Shown here piece after piece: positions 25,319 to 34,001 of a stretch of DNA of 64,000 bases. Position 1 is the stretch's first letter. Each line of letters begins with the position of its first letter. The stretch comes from Cupriavidus agavae (GTDB taxonomy: Bacteria; Pseudomonadota; Gammaproteobacteria; Burkholderiales; Burkholderiaceae), in assembly GCF_004217045.1 (NCBI RefSeq), contig NZ_SGXM01000013.1, forward strand, positions 16,620 to 80,619, written 5' to 3'. The notes below the pieces were generated by a model. The model had not been told where the DNA came from, ran no database searches, and saw only the letters and a list, made by a program, of their open reading frames with translations. The translations under genes were made by a program, and so were the position numbers.

Positions 25319-26038
25319 TTACTTCTCCAGTTTGCCGGCGATCAGATCGGCCAGCGTGTTTTGCATGGGAACGAGGACTTGCTTCGGATAGTCGGTGAAC
25401 TGACCATCGAGCATGTCCTGCCAGAAGGCGTACTCGCCGCGCTCGTAGGCAAGACGCTTGCCCCCGTGATTGGGATGGGTAAATGCCGACTTGAAGAAGC
25501 TGGCCTCCCACCCGTCGATGGATGCCACGTCGATCTGCTTGGGCACGTGAGCCGAGCCGATGCAGATTTTCCCGTGGTCCCAAGTGTTGAAGTACGGTGG
25601 CTCGAACAACGCCGAGTCCGGTACCGGCCGATCGTCGCCTTGCAATGCGAAGACGGCGAAACCGGCGTGCGACGCCTGAAAGACCAGTCCCGGGTGAGGT
25701 ACCACCGCTGTGCGCTTGCCCAACTCCTTGCAGGAGAAGAACACTCGCCGCATCGCGGGTGGGCACCACCAAGTCACGGCGCTTGGGCTGATAGACAGAA
25801 CGCTCGCCGGAAGAAACTCCCCCTTTGGCAGCGCATTCTGTGCAACCTCGCGCACGGCATGGATGAGCGCCATGCGATTGAGGGGCACGCCGGCGCCGAT
25901 CACCGGGCGACCAGAGTCGTCCGGTTCGACACGATGGGCCGTGGCGTACGAGAACGAGCCCGGGGCGGTGCCGTAAAGCAAAATGGCCCCCTGGAGGACC
26001 ACGTCATGCGACCGCGATGCGGTCAGGATGCTGGCCAT
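25319..26038 (-). CDS. PRTRC system protein B (E2-like fold)
   Basis: 239 residues, member of the prokaryotic E2 family D (PRTRC-B). The segment PPYFNTWDHGKICIGS resembles the E2 active site, with Cys159 in the place of the thioester Cys; a HPGLVF strand precedes it. ATG 26038 follows AAAGGAGG; an upstream in-frame TTG is less likely. It overlaps no neighbour but lies 13 bases after protein F. It is expected to receive the Ub-like protein from ThiF. Confidence 0.85.
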   Translation of the reverse strand: MASILTASRSHDVVLQGAILLYGTAPGSFSYATAHRVEPDDSGRPVIGAGVPLNRMALIHAVREVAQNALPKGEFLPASVLSISPSAVTWWCPPAMRRVFFSCKELGKRTAVVPHPGLVFQASHAGFAVFALQGDDRPVPDSALFEPPYFNTWDHGKICIGSAHVPKQIDVASIDGWEASFFKSAFTHPNHGGKRLAYERGEYAFWQDMLDGQFTDYPKQVLVPMQNTLADLIAGKLEK

Positions 26039-26051
26039 GTGGCCTCCTTTC

Positions 26052-27185
26052 TTAACTGAAATGCTCAAGCACGCGATCCAGTACCGCGATCAGCTTGAGG
26101 GTGTCATCGAGAACGGCGTACTGCGCCTGGATCGTTGCTGTCTTCCCGGCCAACGGGATGAAGCATTGGAAAAGCGTCGCCGAGCCACTGTTGTTGGCGC
26201 ACTCGAAGTGATCGTCGAGCACTTCTCCAACGTAGTCGGTCTCCGCGTAGGCGATGGTCGCTGCGGAGTACGCTGGCTCTGCCCACTGAGCGTTGTGCAG
26301 CAACGTTGCCTTTCCCATCCGGCTGATCGCCAGATCGAGGTCTGCCAACGCGGTGCACAGGCTGCCACGCCAGTCGCTGGCACCAAGGCGGGCCAGTTCA
26401 CGCAACTTGCGCCGGCTCAGTAGCGACAGGTTTCGGTCGCTCTGCGCCCATTGCCACCTGGGAAGCGTTTCATCGGGCGCCAGCAGCGGACGGACAACGG
26501 ACGGCAGATATCGGTCGATATCCGGGTCGTCGCCGCCGTAGCGCTCCTTGAGGACCTCGCGGGCTTCGTCGTCATCGGTCAACGGTTCGAACTCCCAGTG
26601 CCACCGCGCGAACATGTCGAGCAGGTCGTCGGGCGTCCGGAGATGCAGCGACCTCGCTGTGGCAGCCCGAATCAGCTGAAAGGTCATGAAGACCAACGAC
26701 GGATGCAGCGCGCGCATTGCCGCCGCGCGCTCCTCCGTCACCGTATAGACCGTCTCCTCCTCAAGGCGGATCCCCAGGTAGAGCGCCGACGTCTCTTGCA
26801 TGTCGAAGCCAAACTCGGAGATCTCGGACTCGACAGCCTGATGGTCGATGAGGGCAAAGTCGAAACTAAGAACCTTTGTTGTCGGGACGCGTGGTGCGAG
26901 CCAGCCGTAGAACGCCTGAGCAAACGCGTCGCCGACGCCAGCGGGATTCGATACGTGTTTCGCATCGATGACGCCGGCGCGGAACTGCGCGATGACGAGA
27001 TCGTTGATGTCCCGCTCGTCGCCGAAGGTCAGTATCCCGCTTGCGGGGATGCTTGCGGAGACCGCAGGCAGGGTCAGAAAATCATGGGCAGGTCGACGTC
27101 CGGCAACGGAATGCTGTTGCGCAGGCGCCCAACCGGGTTGTCCTGCATCGAGCGCTGGAACAAACGACCGAGGGTCGAACAGCAT
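26052..27185 (-). CDS. PRTRC system protein F
   Basis: 377 residues, matching the PRTRC protein F pattern: an N-terminal Phe/Pro-rich part (MLFDPRSFVPALDAG), a mixed alpha/beta middle, and a C-terminal segment (FQCFIPLAGKTATIQAQYAV). No catalytic motif is evident. ATG 27185 has GAGGAG upstream. An intrinsic terminator sits about 20 bases before this start, between proteins C and F, which is odd inside an operon. Confidence 0.85.
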   Translation of the reverse strand: MLFDPRSFVPALDAGQPGWAPAQQHSVAGRRPAHDFLTLPAVSASIPASGILTFGDERDINDLVIAQFRAGVIDAKHVSNPAGVGDAFAQAFYGWLAPRVPTTKVLSFDFALIDHQAVESEISEFGFDMQETSALYLGIRLEEETVYTVTEERAAAMRALHPSLVFMTFQLIRAATARSLHLRTPDDLLDMFARWHWEFEPLTDDDEAREVLKERYGGDDPDIDRYLPSVVRPLLAPDETLPRWQWAQSDRNLSLLSRRKLRELARLGASDWRGSLCTALADLDLAISRMGKATLLHNAQWAEPAYSAATIAYAETDYVGEVLDDHFECANNSGSATLFQCFIPLAGKTATIQAQYAVLDDTLKLIAVLDRVLEHFS

Positions 27186-27205
27186 CGTTGCGTCTCCTCA
27201 GAATG

Positions 27206-27231
27206 TAAAAAAACCGCCCTCGCGGGCGGCT
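27206..27231 (-). terminator. Intra-operon terminator between PRTRC C and F
   Basis: CCGCCC-GCGA-GGGCGG followed by TTTTTTT on the - strand, ending about 20 bases before ATG 27185. Confidence 0.85.
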
Positions 27232-27270
27232 CCGTGGTTGCGGCGAACTGGCCGGTGGCCAGTGCCTTCA

Positions 27271-27499
27271 TCAGATCAGCTTTGCGCATGCCGCGCCCTT
27301 GGCGCCGGCGGCGCGTACAAACGTGAAGCGGGCCACGCCGCCCTTGATCTCCGGACCGTCCACCGCAGCGGTGTTCAGTTCGGGATACTGGGCAGCGTAG
27401 ACATCGCGCACCTGGTCGGGCGAGAACTGGGGACTCACGTCCGGCAGCGTTGCCGTTGTAGGAGAACTCACGCTTGAGCTTGGTGACTTCGAGTGCCAT
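27271..27499 (-). CDS. PRTRC system protein C (ubiquitin-like), frame-broken
   Basis: The family start MALEVTKLKREFSYNG reads from ATG 27499, and the rest (TLPDVSPQFSPDQVRDVYAA...GVARFTFVRAAGAKG) reads in the next frame; the join is near 27452, where one base is extra. From 27499 to the stop is 229 bases, not a multiple of three. A shorter intact frame from GTG 27471 would lack the first strand. This family (Prok_Ub) is predicted to be a ubiquitin-like modifier. The members I recall end in ...GTKG or ...GAKG; here seven more residues (AACAKLI) follow. Whether the gene is broken, miscalled or frameshifted on purpose is open. Confidence 0.7.
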
Positions 27500-27510
27500 G
27501 GCGGGTCTCC

Positions 27511-27957
27511 TTACAGCAGGGATGCGAGGTCGGTGCCCGTGGCGGCCGGGGCGGCAGCTTCGGCTTTCGCGTCCGCTTTCGCACCTTCCACCGTCTGGCC
27601 GTCCTCTCCGTCGCCGTCTTCATCGACGGCAGCGTCGCCCGAGGGCGCGGCCGCCTTGGCCAGCGCCTTCGTTGCCTTGGATGACTGGGTCGACTTCGCG
27701 GCGTCCAGGATCGATTTCGTTGCTTCGGCCTGTTCAGCAAGAGACCGGTGCGAAGCCGTCACGCCCGTCAGGGTCGCGGCGAACTCGGCGTCCAACTCCG
27801 CCGGCGTCGCGGTCAGCGACAGGGGCGTGGTCAGGGCCGCATCCGCGGCGTTCTTGATGACGGGCATGACTACGACAGTCATGGCATCGCCCGACATGGA
27901 CAGGGTGAGGACGACCTTGTCGGCCGCACGCACGAGGGGTGCAAGTTCAGTGAACAT
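27511..27957 (-). CDS. PRTRC system protein E
   Basis: 148 residues. The N-terminus MFTELAPLVRAADKVVLTLS and the VVVMPVIKNAADAAL strand are typical of PRTRC protein E; the second half is Ala/Glu-rich and probably disordered. It lies 69 bases after ParB and 11 bases before protein C. No ribosome site stands out. Function unknown beyond membership of the cassette. Confidence 0.85.
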   Translation of the reverse strand: MFTELAPLVRAADKVVLTLSMSGDAMTVVVMPVIKNAADAALTTPLSLTATPAELDAEFAATLTGVTASHRSLAEQAEATKSILDAAKSTQSSKATKALAKAAAPSGDAAVDEDGDGEDGQTVEGAKADAKAEAAAPAATGTDLASLL

Positions 27958-28026
27958 AGGTGAAATGAGTTGGGGGGAAAGGGAATGGACAGAGGGCGCC
28001 GGGGCGCCCTCTGCATGGGTGAACGA

Positions 28027-29700
28027 CTAGTAGTGCAGGACCTTCGGCACCTTGCCGGTGTAGTCGAAGTCCTTCACCGCCAACAGGCCGGCGATGACCT
28101 CCGGCTTGGACTTGTTGAACAGCTTGGCGAACTGGTCACCCAGCGCCTTGCGGATGCCCATCTCGTCGGCAAGAACCTTCATCTCCGACTTGGTGAGCAA
28201 TTCCAGGAAATCCTGCGCCTGCTGGAGATTCCAGTGGGCGCGCAGGTCCAGCTTGTGATAGCGGCACAGCTCGCGGAGGTTGTTCACCTCCACGCCATCG
28301 ATGGCAGCAACCGTCAGCGCGATCGTCAACTGCTGGCGCTTCTGCGCGTCCAGCGCGTGCACGGCTGTCAGACACCCCTGCAACGAGGACGAGGACTTCT
28401 GCTCGGTCAGCTTCTCGAAGAACTTGCCCATCACGTCGCCGGCGATGTTGCGCGCCAGTCCGTTCAGTGCAACGGCCAGAAGGTACGCGTTCGCCTGGTC
28501 AGGATTCTGCGCGACTTCCTTGCGCAGCGCCTTGCGCCACAGCGCAGTCCGATAGGTCTTCACCTTGTCGGATTCGCTGATGGCTGTGACCGGCTTCTCG
28601 GCGGCCGCGGCTGCCGAATCGCCCTTCTTCGCAGGAGCTACCTTGCCCCCCGTCGCCGGCTTGACGTCGGTTGGCTTGGCGGCGTCCTTCTCTGCCTTGA
28701 TCCGGGCGGCCACCTTCTGCTGGTTGCACACCGTGTCGAAGCACTGGCCGCTGTAGACCTTACCCATGGAATCGGGCAAGCCACTGACGGCGGCCCCGAA
28801 GTTCTGGCAGGCGTGGCAGGCTTTCGCCTGCTCGTCGCCGACGCCCGTCGGTCCTTCGACCTTCAGCTGGATCCGGGTGTGGTTGTCGCCCGGGCGGATG
28901 ATGCGCACGATCGGATACTCGTCCTTGAGCCCATAGGCAATGCCTTCGAGCTTGGCCGTGAGCTTGCCGTCGTAGCATGCGCGGTTGGTGCAATTGCCGA
29001 TGGCAATCGCCTCGCCGAACATTTCCGTTTGCAACGACGAGTTGTGCGGACATGCCGCGCACTCGGTCTTGTCGAAGATCGCGGTCTCGAGACTGCACGC
29101 AGCGGCCTCGATCGTCTTCTTCAACTCTGCAACGGGCTTTTTCTCGCTCACGATAACCGGCAGGAGCTTGTCTTGCTTGTCCTTGGCGAGCGTGGCCAGC
29201 AGTTCGGCGTGTCCGAGTTGGATGGTACGGGTGTTGAGCGCCTCCAGGACGGACTCGCTGCAGTTCATGAGCGCCAGACGCTTGTCGAGCGTCGAGCGCG
29301 ACCAGCCCAGCTGGCGGGCCGCCTCGTCGCGATCGCCCCGCAGGTCGCCAACGATCCGCGCAGCCGACACGGCTTCCTCGGAAGGCGCCATGTCGGCGCG
29401 CTGCACGTTTTCGATCAGCGCGTGTCGATCTGCCTCGGCATCGGTCATCACCTTGATGTGGACCGGGATCGGGTAGCTGTCGCCGTGCGCGGCCATCGCG
29501 GCGCGATAACGGCGCTCGCCGGCCACCACTTCGAACTCGTGGCCATGCTCCTCATCCTCGATGGGACGAATGAGAACAGGCTGGATGACACCGTCAATGC
29601 GGATGGATTCGGTCAGTTCAGCCATCTGGACAGGATCGAAGTACTTGCGCGGATTGCGGCCAGGACGGATCTTGCCAATAACAACAGTAGGGTTTTGCAT
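28027..29700 (-). CDS. PRTRC system ParB family protein
   Basis: 557 residues. The N-terminal ParB/Srx domain shows RPGRNPRKYFDP, the box II motif AGERRYRAA near residue 61 and a helix-turn-helix region (RDEAARQLGWSRSTLDKRL). A middle zone has several Cys pairs (CAACPHNSS, CTNRACYD, CHACQNF) that may bind zinc; the C-terminus is helical. It is longer than chromosomal ParB. No ParA is adjacent. It heads the PRTRC operon behind leader L7. By family it should bind DNA and may use CTP; its target sites are unknown. Confidence 0.9.
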   Translation of the reverse strand: MQNPTVVIGKIRPGRNPRKYFDPVQMAELTESIRIDGVIQPVLIRPIEDEEHGHEFEVVAGERRYRAAMAAHGDSYPIPVHIKVMTDAEADRHALIENVQRADMAPSEEAVSAARIVGDLRGDRDEAARQLGWSRSTLDKRLALMNCSESVLEALNTRTIQLGHAELLATLAKDKQDKLLPVIVSEKKPVAELKKTIEAAACSLETAIFDKTECAACPHNSSLQTEMFGEAIAIGNCTNRACYDGKLTAKLEGIAYGLKDEYPIVRIIRPGDNHTRIQLKVEGPTGVGDEQAKACHACQNFGAAVSGLPDSMGKVYSGQCFDTVCNQQKVAARIKAEKDAAKPTDVKPATGGKVAPAKKGDSAAAAAEKPVTAISESDKVKTYRTALWRKALRKEVAQNPDQANAYLLAVALNGLARNIAGDVMGKFFEKLTEQKSSSSLQGCLTAVHALDAQKRQQLTIALTVAAIDGVEVNNLRELCRYHKLDLRAHWNLQQAQDFLELLTKSEMKVLADEMGIRKALGDQFAKLFNKSKPEVIAGLLAVKDFDYTGKVPKVLHY

Positions 29701-29893
29701 TGTGGGTTCTCGCGGAAATGGGGAACCCGTTGCCGCACCGGGAACGTGGTTCCCGATGGGGGTGGATGAGATGGACTACCAGACTAGGCTGGGGGCCACC
29801 GTACTGCAGAAGCTGGCACCGAGAGGTGCGGAGTCGATGCGTCTAAGACGCGGTAGGTAGCGCAATCATAGCGCAGGATAGGCATGTGATCAA
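29701..29893 (-). promoter_or_regulatory. Promoter and structured leader L7 of the PRTRC operon
   Basis: The best promoter of the set: TTGATC (29888-29893), 17-base spacer, TATGAT (29865-29870). H1 GCGTC-TTA-GACGC (29839-29851) starts 13 bases after the -10. ATCGAC follows, then H2 GCACC-TCTC-GGTGC and H3 (29737-29760; CGGGAAC-CAC-GTTCCCG). The RNA leader before ATG 29700 is about 160 bases. Confidence 0.85.
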
Positions 29894-29969
29894 TTCCCAA
29901 CGCCATCCTTTGCAAGCGCCCGCACATGTCACAATTGCTGCTCTATAGAAACGTAATAGGATGCTCGCG

Positions 29970-30146
29970 ATGTCTTTCAAGAAGGCTCGGGAAACAGCGG
30001 AAATGGCCGCACAAAGGGCTACGGCTAACCCTGATCTCGGCATCAAACTGCTTGCCGAGGCCATGGCAGCGCTTGCGGCGGCTCAGGAGGCGGCAGTTCG
30101 ACAACTTGACGAGAGGCTTTCAGCAATCGAGGCAAGGCTGCCCTGA
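29970..30146 (+). CDS. Small helical protein divergent from ParB
   Basis: 58 residues, MSFKKARETAEMAAQRATAN..., Ala- and Glu-rich, probably one long helix or coiled coil. ATG 29970 has TAATAGG upstream; the in-frame ATG at 29961 overlaps that site. A -10-like TATAGA lies near 29944. It is divergent from the PRTRC operon and may be the last backbone gene before the cargo region. Confidence 0.5.
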   Translation: MSFKKARETAEMAAQRATANPDLGIKLLAEAMAALAAAQEAAVRQLDERLSAIEARLP

Positions 30147-30327
30147 CGCACAGAGATGGTACAAGTGCTTGCCTCTCGTTGACCGAGGGCATAGTACGAG
30201 CACTGTCGCACGGAACGGTGCGATTCACCACCGTGGCGTGGTGGGGCACTGCAAAGGGGGCATTAATCCTCATTCGCTCAAGTCGAACGAGAATGTCGGA
30301 CGCCTCAGATCGGCTAGTAGCGGTCGC

Positions 30328-30523
30328 CTAGGCATGAACCGCGATCTGCTTCTTTCACGTGAGTACCATCGCGGATATGGAAGCTAATACCTTTTTGCCT
30401 TGCTGGCTAACCAATGGCCTAGTTTGCGGTGCAAACAATGGTTCCGGTGCTCGAAAGATAACCATAAGCGGTCAGAACTAGACTACACACCAGAGCCCGC
30501 TTAGGGTCGGTAGTTGACTTTGG
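30328..30523. repeat. Diverged repeat, copy A
   Basis: About 190 bases that match copy B at about 32727-32912 with many differences: GGCATGAACYGCGAT, TCGCGGATATGGAAGCT, CCGCTTAGGGTCGG and others occur in the same order. It lies in a 520-base stretch without supported genes. The core CCGCTWAGGGTCGG recurs at about 31323. Its role is unknown. Confidence 0.65.
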
Positions 30524-30669
30524 GTGGCAGCCTGGAAGCATGTGGTCCAATTCGGGCTCAGGCTTTCCAAGCTAGGCACCCATTTCTGTAGGCTGGTGCC
30601 ATGATTGCGGTTGAGCTGTCCTTGTTGGACACCCTCCGCGGCGCCGCGCAGCCGAGTGAGGGCCTTTCC

Positions 30670-30987
30670 CTATTTCGATTTCCAGCTGAACTCGAGGTTT
30701 CCCCGGCAATCCACAATCGCGTAGTATTCCCCCCAGCCTTGGCGTAAGGCAATCATAGATAGCTGGGAATCGTAGACTGAGCCCTCGATGAATTCGAGGC
30801 CCTCGGTGGACAGGTCGTTGCGCTTGAAGTGGTCGAGTACCGCCTGCTGGTAAAACTCAGGTGGCTCGGCACATGAAGGCAACTCGCCGTCATAGTTGCG
30901 ATAAAAAACGAGACCAGCAGCGACGACCAACAGCACGACAAACAAAAGCACCACGCCGATGGTAGCTCGAACCAGCGTTTTCCTCAT
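30670..30987 (-). CDS. Membrane-anchored hypothetical protein
   Basis: 105 residues. One N-terminal membrane segment (TIGVVLLFVVLLVVAAGLVF) at about 8-27, then a small periplasmic domain with two Cys (LPSCAEP and VDCRGN). ATG 30987 is preferred over a start 11 codons upstream because the basic MRKTLVR precedes the membrane helix. Isolated gene in the cargo region between repeats. No family recognised. Confidence 0.6.
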   Translation of the reverse strand: MRKTLVRATIGVVLLFVVLLVVAAGLVFYRNYDGELPSCAEPPEFYQQAVLDHFKRNDLSTEGLEFIEGSVYDSQLSMIALRQGWGEYYAIVDCRGNLEFSWKSK

Positions 30988-31338
30988 ACAAATCCGTTCT
31001 TGGCTACTTGGTATCCGCATACTAGCAATCAGCCGTTCGGATAAGGTGAAGCCTTTGTGAAGTAAAGATTTTCACGACTGATGACTGCTATCAGAAAAGG
31101 ACCCACCCAGCCTCCGAGAGTCGCCCCGATTAACGCAGCTTAGTGGCCTGCTGCTTCCGGAATTGTCGCAGCACCGGCGCTCCCGTTTGCGGATCGATAA
31201 TGCCGTAGAACAGCCGTCGGTCATCACTTGTAGTTGACTTCATAGTCCTTGTGACCGTAGATGGGGAGGACAGTCTCTGACGCCTTCAGCAGCTTAATTG
31301 AAGACACGAGCAACGCAACGGTCCGCTAAGGGTCGGAA

Positions 31339-31386
31339 GCGGAAGTTCGACGCCGCAGCGGCGGTCCGCGACCGCTGAACTTCCGC
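31339..31386. repeat. Long inverted repeat in gene-free stretch
   Basis: Perfect 10-base arms GCGGAAGTTC and GAACTTCCGC separated by 28 bases that contain GCCGC-A-GCGGC. It follows a CCGCTAAGGGTCGG core shared with repeats A and B. The surrounding stretch 31021-31584 holds no supported gene. Confidence 0.6.
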
Positions 31387-31584
31387 GTTCGGCCAGAAGG
31401 CGACGCTGAAGCGCTCCTCCGCGGATGACCGTCATCGAACCCGTATTCGACGTTCCGCCGTCACGCGTGGATAGTCGACTATCTTCGTGTCGACGCGGTC
31501 CCGGGAGCGGTCACGGAGTGGACTGAGTTGTCACATCTATGTCCCACACTTCAGGTCACCAATAAGGAAAGCAAGAAGAGAGTC

Positions 31585-32613
31585 ATGGACGAGGCATATT
31601 ACAAAAGGATGGAAGCTTTTCGCCCCCGTTTCGAGGACGTGCTCCAGCGCCTCGACGCCGGGGAAGGACCGGACGCGCTGGTGTCGCTGAGGGCGCTAGC
31701 GGAAGACGGTTTCGCTCCTGCGCTATTCTCTTTGGCCTGGAATGCCGCTGATGACTCCGACCAGGCTGCCTGGATAGCGGAACTCGAACGGCGCGCAACC
31801 GGACCAGATCCGCTAGCGAAGTACTTTATGTGCATGGCGTACGATTTTTGTCCAAACAGGCTGGATTTTGAGACCACCAACGCCAAGAAGCGCAAGTATC
31901 TCGAAGAGGCCGTCTCGCTCGGATATGGCCACGCACAGGATTGGCTGGACGAACTGGTCAGGATGGAGTTCCGGCAACAGCGTCCCTCCTCTCCCTACGA
32001 ACTCGAGTGTTTCGATAACGACCCCACGAAGCCCGAGCGTTTCGTGCACGCTTACTACGACGGCGCTTGCTACATGTTCGCCCATCAGGTAGAGATTAGT
32101 GAATCGGCATCGACTTTCGGTGGAGAGCACGGCTATCAGTTTGCCGGAATCCTGCACGGCCCCGCCCCGCTACAGCAGGTCGTTCGACTCAGTCAGAAGG
32201 ACTTTGGCTGGAGCGACCCCGAAGACATGCCCTTGCCTGAATTGCCGATGCTGTTCGGCTTCAGCTATGACGGGAGTTACGTCGAATACACGGTCAGCAA
32301 CGACCGGACGCTGACCGTAGAACGCATGCACCCGACCGAGTCGCTCCCTTCGCGGCCGTACGAGAACTTCCCGACCTCATTTCCTGCTATTGCACTGACC
32401 TTGGTTGAACGCCGACCGATGTCGTATGAAGAATTTTCGGATGGTTGGTGGAACACACCCAAGACACCGCCCGACATCTTGGTCATGGTTCCTCCCCCTA
32501 GACGGCTTGACTTCTCCATCTGGGACGCTGAGGCCGTAAATGCCGGGGTAGTGGTCGTATTCGAATGCCATCTGCGAGAGCGGAGAATCTGCGCTTACAG
32601 CGTCTGCGACTAG
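31585..32613 (+). CDS. Orphan protein with Sel1-like N-terminus
   Basis: 342 residues. The first ~130 residues form short helical repeats (ALVSLRALAEDGFAPALFSL, KYLEEAVSLGYGHAQDWLDE) like Sel1/TPR-type repeats. The rest is a beta-rich domain with no recognised family. ATG 31585 has AAGAGAG upstream. Its isolation among repeats, cytosolic nature and repeat domain would fit an immunity or anti-toxin-like orphan, but no toxin is seen next to it; this is a guess. Confidence 0.6.
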   Translation: MDEAYYKRMEAFRPRFEDVLQRLDAGEGPDALVSLRALAEDGFAPALFSLAWNAADDSDQAAWIAELERRATGPDPLAKYFMCMAYDFCPNRLDFETTNAKKRKYLEEAVSLGYGHAQDWLDELVRMEFRQQRPSSPYELECFDNDPTKPERFVHAYYDGACYMFAHQVEISESASTFGGEHGYQFAGILHGPAPLQQVVRLSQKDFGWSDPEDMPLPELPMLFGFSYDGSYVEYTVSNDRTLTVERMHPTESLPSRPYENFPTSFPAIALTLVERRPMSYEEFSDGWWNTPKTPPDILVMVPPPRRLDFSIWDAEAVNAGVVVVFECHLRERRICAYSVCD

Positions 32614-32726
32614 CGCATTCTATGGTCCAACTGCACTCTTCCTGATAGGCGCCCTTGACTGCCCCTGGAGGATTCCATCAAGCTGTTGCGTTGACCGGTT
32701 GAATTTGCGAGGCAGCCTCACAGCGT

Positions 32727-32960
32727 ATGGGCATGAACTGCGATTTGCACTTTCACATCCATGCCCTCGCGGATATGGAAGCTCGTACCTTTTACTTGCG
32801 GGCTAGCGAGTGGCTTAGTTGGCGGTTCAACAATGGTCCGAGCGCTGGAAAGACAGCCTTAGGCGGTCGGATTAGACTGCAGCCAGAGGCCGCTTAGGGT
32901 CGGCAGTTGCCTCTGGCGCCGACTGCGCCTCTTCCCTGGGTAGACTAACGGCCGAGGCCG
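32727..32960. repeat. Diverged repeat, copy B
   Basis: Second copy of the repeat at 30328. Its right part (CCTCTGGCGCC ... GGCCGGCCAGA) also matches a third, shorter copy near 33737-33788. The stretch 32614-33249 contains no supported gene. Confidence 0.65.
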
Positions 32961-33249
32961 GCCAGAAGCGGCCATTGCGATTTGGTTAGCGAGCGTCCGC
33001 TATCCAGCGTCAAAGCGACGCCGCGCTTTTTCTACTGCACGATTATAGAACGATTGCATTTTGACGGCTTCCAGCCCACCGCTTGCGGCCGTCGCGATGA
33101 CATACCGCCGCGCCTTCTTCAGCGCCTCATTTCTGGTGCTGCGTTGCTTGTCACCCATACCGGCTGTGGAGCCACTCGCGAGTGGCTACGCCTTCAGGCG
33201 GCAAGGTGTGTGAACTGCTAAACTGAATGTCTTGCACCACACCCAAACT

Positions 33250-33615
33250 ATGAGTCCAGTGCAAATGAATCGACCGCTGTCAGTCTCCGAGATGTCACTC
33301 GCTCGCTGGATGCTCGTGCATGGTGAACCAGATGGCCGGGCGTTTCTCCCACAACTCGCTACTGCATCTGTCACACCGTGGCGTTGCCCCTGCGGCTGTG
33401 CAAGCCTCTACTTCCAGATCACAGGTCGCGAACCTTCGCCGCCGGGCGTTCACATCCTGGGAGATTTTCTCCTCGACCCGAAATATGCGCCTGCTGGAAT
33501 TTTCATCTACGAAAGTGGCGGCTTACTAAGTGGGATGGAAGTATACGGAATCGCTGGAGATGCCCCCACTGAATTGCCTCACGAGAGTACGCTTCGACAA
33601 CTCAAGCCTGCTTAG
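33250..33615 (+). CDS. Hypothetical protein with CPCGC motif
   Basis: 121 residues, MSPVQMNRPLSVSEMSLARW..., with a compact RCPCGCASLYF motif that may bind a metal and a C-terminal GGLLSGMEVYGIAGDAP. The start could also be ATG 33265. There is no clear ribosome site. It lies between repeat copies B and C. Function unknown. Confidence 0.5.
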   Translation: MSPVQMNRPLSVSEMSLARWMLVHGEPDGRAFLPQLATASVTPWRCPCGCASLYFQITGREPSPPGVHILGDFLLDPKYAPAGIFIYESGGLLSGMEVYGIAGDAPTELPHESTLRQLKPA

Positions 33616-33714
33616 AGCGTTTCGGCGATCACACCCTCCCTGCAGTCCGCACCGGGGCGGAGCTGCACCGCTTCCCGCGATTGACAAATGACTGCTAACG
33701 GCAAGGACATACGG

Positions 33715-33790
33715 ATCGCTACAGGTCGAGACTCGCCTCTGGCGCCGGCAAGCCCTGCGTAAATTCCGAGGACTAAGACCGGCCAGACTG
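33715..33790. repeat. Diverged repeat, copy C (partial)
   Basis: CGCCTCTGGCGCCGG followed by GACCGGCCAGACTG lines up with the right part of copy B. It sits in the 386-base gap after the CPCGC protein, where no other gene was seen. Confidence 0.5.
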
Positions 33791-33866
33791 CGTCAATCGA
33801 ATAGCGTGCCACTAATGACCAATCCCATGTGCGAACCAGTCATTGATCGAGTTGCTCTCGAAAGCA

Positions 33867-33900
33867 AAAAGCCACGTCCTCTAGGACGTGACTAATTTTC
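33867..33900. terminator. Possible bidirectional terminator
   Basis: CACGTCCT-CT-AGGACGTG with AAAAA on the left and TAATTTTC on the right; it lies about 100 bases past the stop of the convergent exported hydrolase gene. Confidence 0.5.
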
Positions 33901-34001
33901 TAAGTAACGCACTCGTCATGGCATCGGCGCCGAACACGTCGAGCGCAGAAGGATCCTAATCCTGAATCTCCCCCGCCAAGTGGAGTGCGTAGCTGACGCG
34001 G

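Noticed and set aside
27970..29769. A 599-codon open frame on the + strand opposite ParB
   Set aside because: It is antisense to a convincing ParB-family gene, has no ribosome site or known domain, and is explained by GC-rich codon use.
30353..30364. TTTCACGTGA, resembling the core of a chromosomal parS site
   Set aside because: Only part of the 16-base parS is present, it lies inside a diverged repeat, and the second repeat copy does not keep it.
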